Shown here: one piece after another, positions 61,692-64,000 of the stretch
Numbering within the stretch: position 1 is the first letter of the stretch
Layout of the letters: the number at the start of each line of letters is the position of its first letter
Assembly (NCBI GenBank): GCA_965207805.1
Contig: OZ242312.1
Coordinates: forward strand, 2,108,001 to 2,172,000
Direction of reading: 5' to 3'
DNA from: Palauibacter sp965207805
GTDB lineage: Bacteria > Gemmatimonadota > Gemmatimonadetes > Palauibacterales > Palauibacteraceae
Length of the DNA: 64,000 bases
The notes under the pieces: model-generated
Told to the model about the DNA's origin: nothing
Seen by the model: only the letters and a program-made list of their open reading frames with translations
Database searches by the model: none
Program-made: the position numbers and the translations under genes

Positions 61692-63436
61692 GCGCCCGCC
61701 GCATCCCGCTGGGCCTCGCGGTCCGACTCGTGCGGGCCGCGCTTCCGGTCAGCCGGACGTGGCGCTTCCGGCACCCCGACGACCCCGGCCGGCCGTATCG
61801 GCCTCGGCTGAAGCACGAGGTCCACGCGTGCTGGCACGAACACCTTCTCCCGCTCACATGCCTCTTCGCGGGCCAGGAACTCGCCACGCTCGCGAGCCGT
61901 GACCGGGACGGCGAGATCATCTCGCGCGTCCTCCGACGCCTCGGTTATCACGTGGCCCGGGGTTCGAGCACGCGCGGCGGTTCGGCCGGTTTCCGCCAGC
62001 TGACCCGCGCGTTCGCCTCGGGGCGCGGCGTGATTCTCACGGGGGATGGACCGCGCGGCCCCCGCCGATCGTTGAAGGAAGGCGCGGCGCGCATCGCGGC
62101 CCTGACCGACAGCTCCGTGACGGTGGTGGGGGTCGCGGCCGCTTCGGGCCCGCGGCTCCCGAGCTGGGATCGCTTCCTCATCCCCGCTCCGGGGGCCACC
62201 GTGTTCGTGTCGCCCGCTCCGGTCGCCGAGGGATACGCGCCGGACACAGGAGACATCCAGGCGGCGCTCCAACGCGAGGTGGCCCGCTGCGAGCAGGCGG
62301 CGCGCGAGGCGCGCTGGACCCGTCCGCCGGGAATCGTACGCAGGGCGGCCGGGCGGGATCGCACGCCTCGGCCGAAGCGCGGGACTCCCGTGCGGCGCTC
62401 GCTCGAACTCCGCCTCCGCAGGCAGTGGCGTCGCCCGCGCGCGGCCCTTCCGATGAGAGGGTTGGCCCGCATCTACGCCGGCGTCCACGACGGTCGGCGC
62501 CGACTATACGATGTCGGGGTCCTCGCGACGCACTCCGCCGGCATCCCCGTGATCTCGGTCGGCGGCGTCACGGCCGGGGGAAGCGGCAAGACGCCGCTCG
62601 CCGCTTGTATCGCCCGCATGCTTCGGGAGGCCGGGCACCGGCCGGCCATCCTCGCGCGGGGATACACCGACGAGCTCGAGTTGCTCGCGCACGAAGCGCC
62701 GGGAGCGTCGATCCGAGGTCACCCGGACCGCCTCCGGTCCGGGCGGCGGGCGGCCGCGGAGGGGGCAACCGTCGTCATCGTCGACGATGGCTTTCAGCAT
62801 CGCCGCCTCTTCCGGGACCTCGACCTCCTCGTCCTCGACCGGGACGCCCTTCGCCGCACGAACCGTGAGCGTCTCCCCGCCGGTCCCTTTCGCGAGCGCT
62901 GGAAACGCGCGGTCGTCCGCGCGGACGCGATCCTCAGCACGGGACGGGAGCCCTGGACGGCCGAACTGTCCCGCTTCGACCGCGAACTCCGAATCCGCTG
63001 CGGCAGCCTGGCCCCCAACGTTCCGGTGGCGACGGCCGTGTTCGGGCACGGACCCCTCGAAGCCGCCAGCGCGGGAGCGCGCGGTTGGGTCGGGTCGCCG
63101 GCCCCCCGTGTCGCCTTGACCGGGATCATGAAGCCCAATCTCTTCTTCGCGCAGGCCGGCGCCGTGTGCGCGTCGGTTCGGGAGCGACTCGCGCTGAGCG
63201 ATCACGGGATTCCATCGCCGCGAGAGCGGACGGCCGTGGTCGGTGCGGCGGGGCGGGGCGGCGTCCTCACCACCCGCAAGGACCTCTCCCGACTCCGCCC
63301 GCTCTTCGACCCGGGCCTGCCGATCTGGGTTCTCCCCGAGACTCTCACATGGAAGGCCGGCTGGGAAGACGTGAGACGCCTGATTCTCGATACGGCATCG
63401 GGTCGGACGGACCGTGATCCGGCGGCCGGGAGGTGA
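61685..63436 (+). CDS. lpxK: Fusion of a DUF374 acyltransferase-like domain and LpxK tetraacyldisaccharide 4'-kinase
   Basis: About 583 residues in one frame from GTG 61685; a CTG at 61688 overlaps the lpxB stop. Residues ~1-220 match the DUF374 lysophospholipid-acyltransferase-like family: VHACWHEHLLPLTCLFAGQE, then RGVILTGDGPRGPRRSLKEG. From about residue 255 (LARIYAGVHDGRRRLYDVGV) it is LpxK, with Walker A VGGVTAGGSGKTPLAACIAR and VVIVDDGFQHRRLFRDLDLL. No stop separates the two parts. An ATG at 62453 might allow LpxK to be made alone. LpxK phosphorylates the 4' position; the acyl donor and role of the DUF374 part are unknown. Confidence 0.88.
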   Translation: MLSARRIPLGLAVRLVRAALPVSRTWRFRHPDDPGRPYRPRLKHEVHACWHEHLLPLTCLFAGQELATLASRDRDGEIISRVLRRLGYHVARGSSTRGGSAGFRQLTRAFASGRGVILTGDGPRGPRRSLKEGAARIAALTDSSVTVVGVAAASGPRLPSWDRFLIPAPGATVFVSPAPVAEGYAPDTGDIQAALQREVARCEQAAREARWTRPPGIVRRAAGRDRTPRPKRGTPVRRSLELRLRRQWRRPRAALPMRGLARIYAGVHDGRRRLYDVGVLATHSAGIPVISVGGVTAGGSGKTPLAACIARMLREAGHRPAILARGYTDELELLAHEAPGASIRGHPDRLRSGRRAAAEGATVVIVDDGFQHRRLFRDLDLLVLDRDALRRTNRERLPAGPFRERWKRAVVRADAILSTGREPWTAELSRFDRELRIRCGSLAPNVPVATAVFGHGPLEAASAGARGWVGSPAPRVALTGIMKPNLFFAQAGAVCASVRERLALSDHGIPSPRERTAVVGAAGRGGVLTTRKDLSRLRPLFDPGLPIWVLPETLTWKAGWEDVRRLILDTASGRTDRDPAAGR

Positions 63437-63909
63437 CGCGGATCCTCGTGGCCGCGGTCGGACGGAACCGGGCCACCGCTCTACAAAGGGCGACGGAGGA
63501 GTATGAAAACCGCCTGCGGCGGTACATCCGGTTCGAGGTCGTGGTCGTCGACCCGGCCGGATTTCCGGATGCGCGCGCCACGGAAGCGCGGGAGCGGGAG
63601 GCGGCCGCCCTCGAGCGGCGCCTCCCGGACGAACTGGACCTCATCGCTCTCACACGCGAAGGCGAGCGATGGACGACGCGGGCCCTCGCGGATTACCTCG
63701 ACGACATGCGTACATATGGACGGCCGGGAGCCGCGTTCGCGATCGGAGGGGCGCATGGACTCGCCCCGGGGCTACTCGCCCGCGCGCGGACGCGGCTCGC
63801 GCTTTCAGCCATGACGCTCCCACACGAGGTCGCCCGACTCGTCCTCGCGGAGCAACTCTACCGGGCGGCCACGATCCTCCGTGGCGAACCATACCACAAG
63901 GGACCCTGA
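63433..63909 (+). CDS. rlmH: 23S rRNA (pseudouridine-1915-N3)-methyltransferase RlmH
   Basis: A 158-residue SPOUT methyltransferase. Landmarks are the N-terminal RILVAAVGRNRATALQRATE, LDLIALTREGERWTTRALAD, the knot segment AAFAIGGAHGLAPGLLARAR, and the C-terminal LSAMTLPHEVARLVLAEQLY ending in YHKGP. It methylates pseudouridine 1915 in helix 69 of 23S rRNA. The GTG start at 63433 overlaps the lpxK stop (GTGA), giving operon continuity. Confidence 0.95.
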   Translation: MTRILVAAVGRNRATALQRATEEYENRLRRYIRFEVVVVDPAGFPDARATEAREREAAALERRLPDELDLIALTREGERWTTRALADYLDDMRTYGRPGAAFAIGGAHGLAPGLLARARTRLALSAMTLPHEVARLVLAEQLYRAATILRGEPYHKGP

Positions 63910-63916
63910 GCGGAAC

Positions 63917-64000
63917 GTGAGCGGATCGACGAGCGCCCCCGCCGAGTGGTTCAGGGACTGGTTCGGCCGAGCCTACCTCGAGCTGTATCCGCATCGGGAC
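63917..64000 (+). CDS. Probable class I methyltransferase (5' end, runs off the window)
   Basis: From GTG 63917, preceded by GAGCGGAAC, 28 codons remain open to the edge. The start reads SAPAEWFRDWFGRAYLELYP, then HRD. The pattern WFxxxYLxLYPHRD is common at the N-terminus of SAM-dependent methyltransferases of the UbiE/COQ5-like class. Too little is present to name the substrate. It follows rlmH by seven bases. Confidence 0.55.
   Translation, partial: MSGSTSAPAEWFRDWFGRAYLELYPHRD

Overview
The window looks like chromosome from a high-GC, Gram-negative bacterium, most likely of the phylum Gemmatimonadota. The evidence is the 16S rRNA gene at 39355-40913 (read by eye, no database comparison), a full lipid A and outer-membrane assembly cluster (bamA, skp, lpxD, lpxC, fabZ, lpxA, lpxB, lpxK, lolD/lolE), and many non-ATG starts in tightly overlapped operons. 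I have no contig name, so the phylum call is an inference.

Region 1 (1 to about 24.9 kb) is accessory DNA. It opens with two defence-type helicases on the minus strand: a DrmD-like SNF2 helicase cut by the left edge, and a 1749-residue DEAD helicase-DUF1998-nuclease fusion. Next comes a coupled wHTH-HicA-HicB toxin-antitoxin cassette. From 8.3 to 23.0 kb a plus-strand operon begins with two small regulators and encodes a Trb/VirB type IV secretion system (trbC, D, E, G, I, J, L, F), a TraG/VirD4 coupling ATPase, the TrbB/VirB11 ATPase and an ArdC antirestriction protein. The region ends with an excisionase-like protein and a tyrosine integrase that abuts the 3' end of tRNA-Pro(UGG). This is the architecture of an integrative conjugative element (ICE), but no recognisable relaxase is present and the left attachment site is not in the window, so the helicases are probably its cargo.

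Region 2 (25.0-38.8 kb) is chromosomal. It holds an ATP/ADP-translocase-HEAT-cyclic-nucleotide-binding fusion, a response regulator and soluble histidine kinase, and an exported kinase-like protein next to a calcineurin-like phosphatase. On the minus strand lies a histidine utilisation operon (hutH, ftcD, hutU, hutI) led by a TM2 protein and a HemQ-type protein.

Region 3 (38.9-41.0 kb) has tRNA-His and a solitary 16S rRNA gene with its own RNase III-type processing stalk. No 23S or 5S gene follows. The next gene is era, whose product is known to bind the 16S 3' end.

Region 4 (41.0-64.0 kb) is a long housekeeping run, all plus strand and mostly with 1-4 nt gene overlaps: era, a Trm112-like protein, rnr, prfB (with the +1 frameshift site), lysS, lolE, lolD, mcsA, mcsB, clpC, bamA, skp, the lpx genes, a DUF374-LpxK fusion, rlmH, and the start of a methyltransferase. 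Several genes here and in the hut operon appear to start at CTG inside a CTGA overlap. For lpxB no ATG, GTG or TTG alternative exists.
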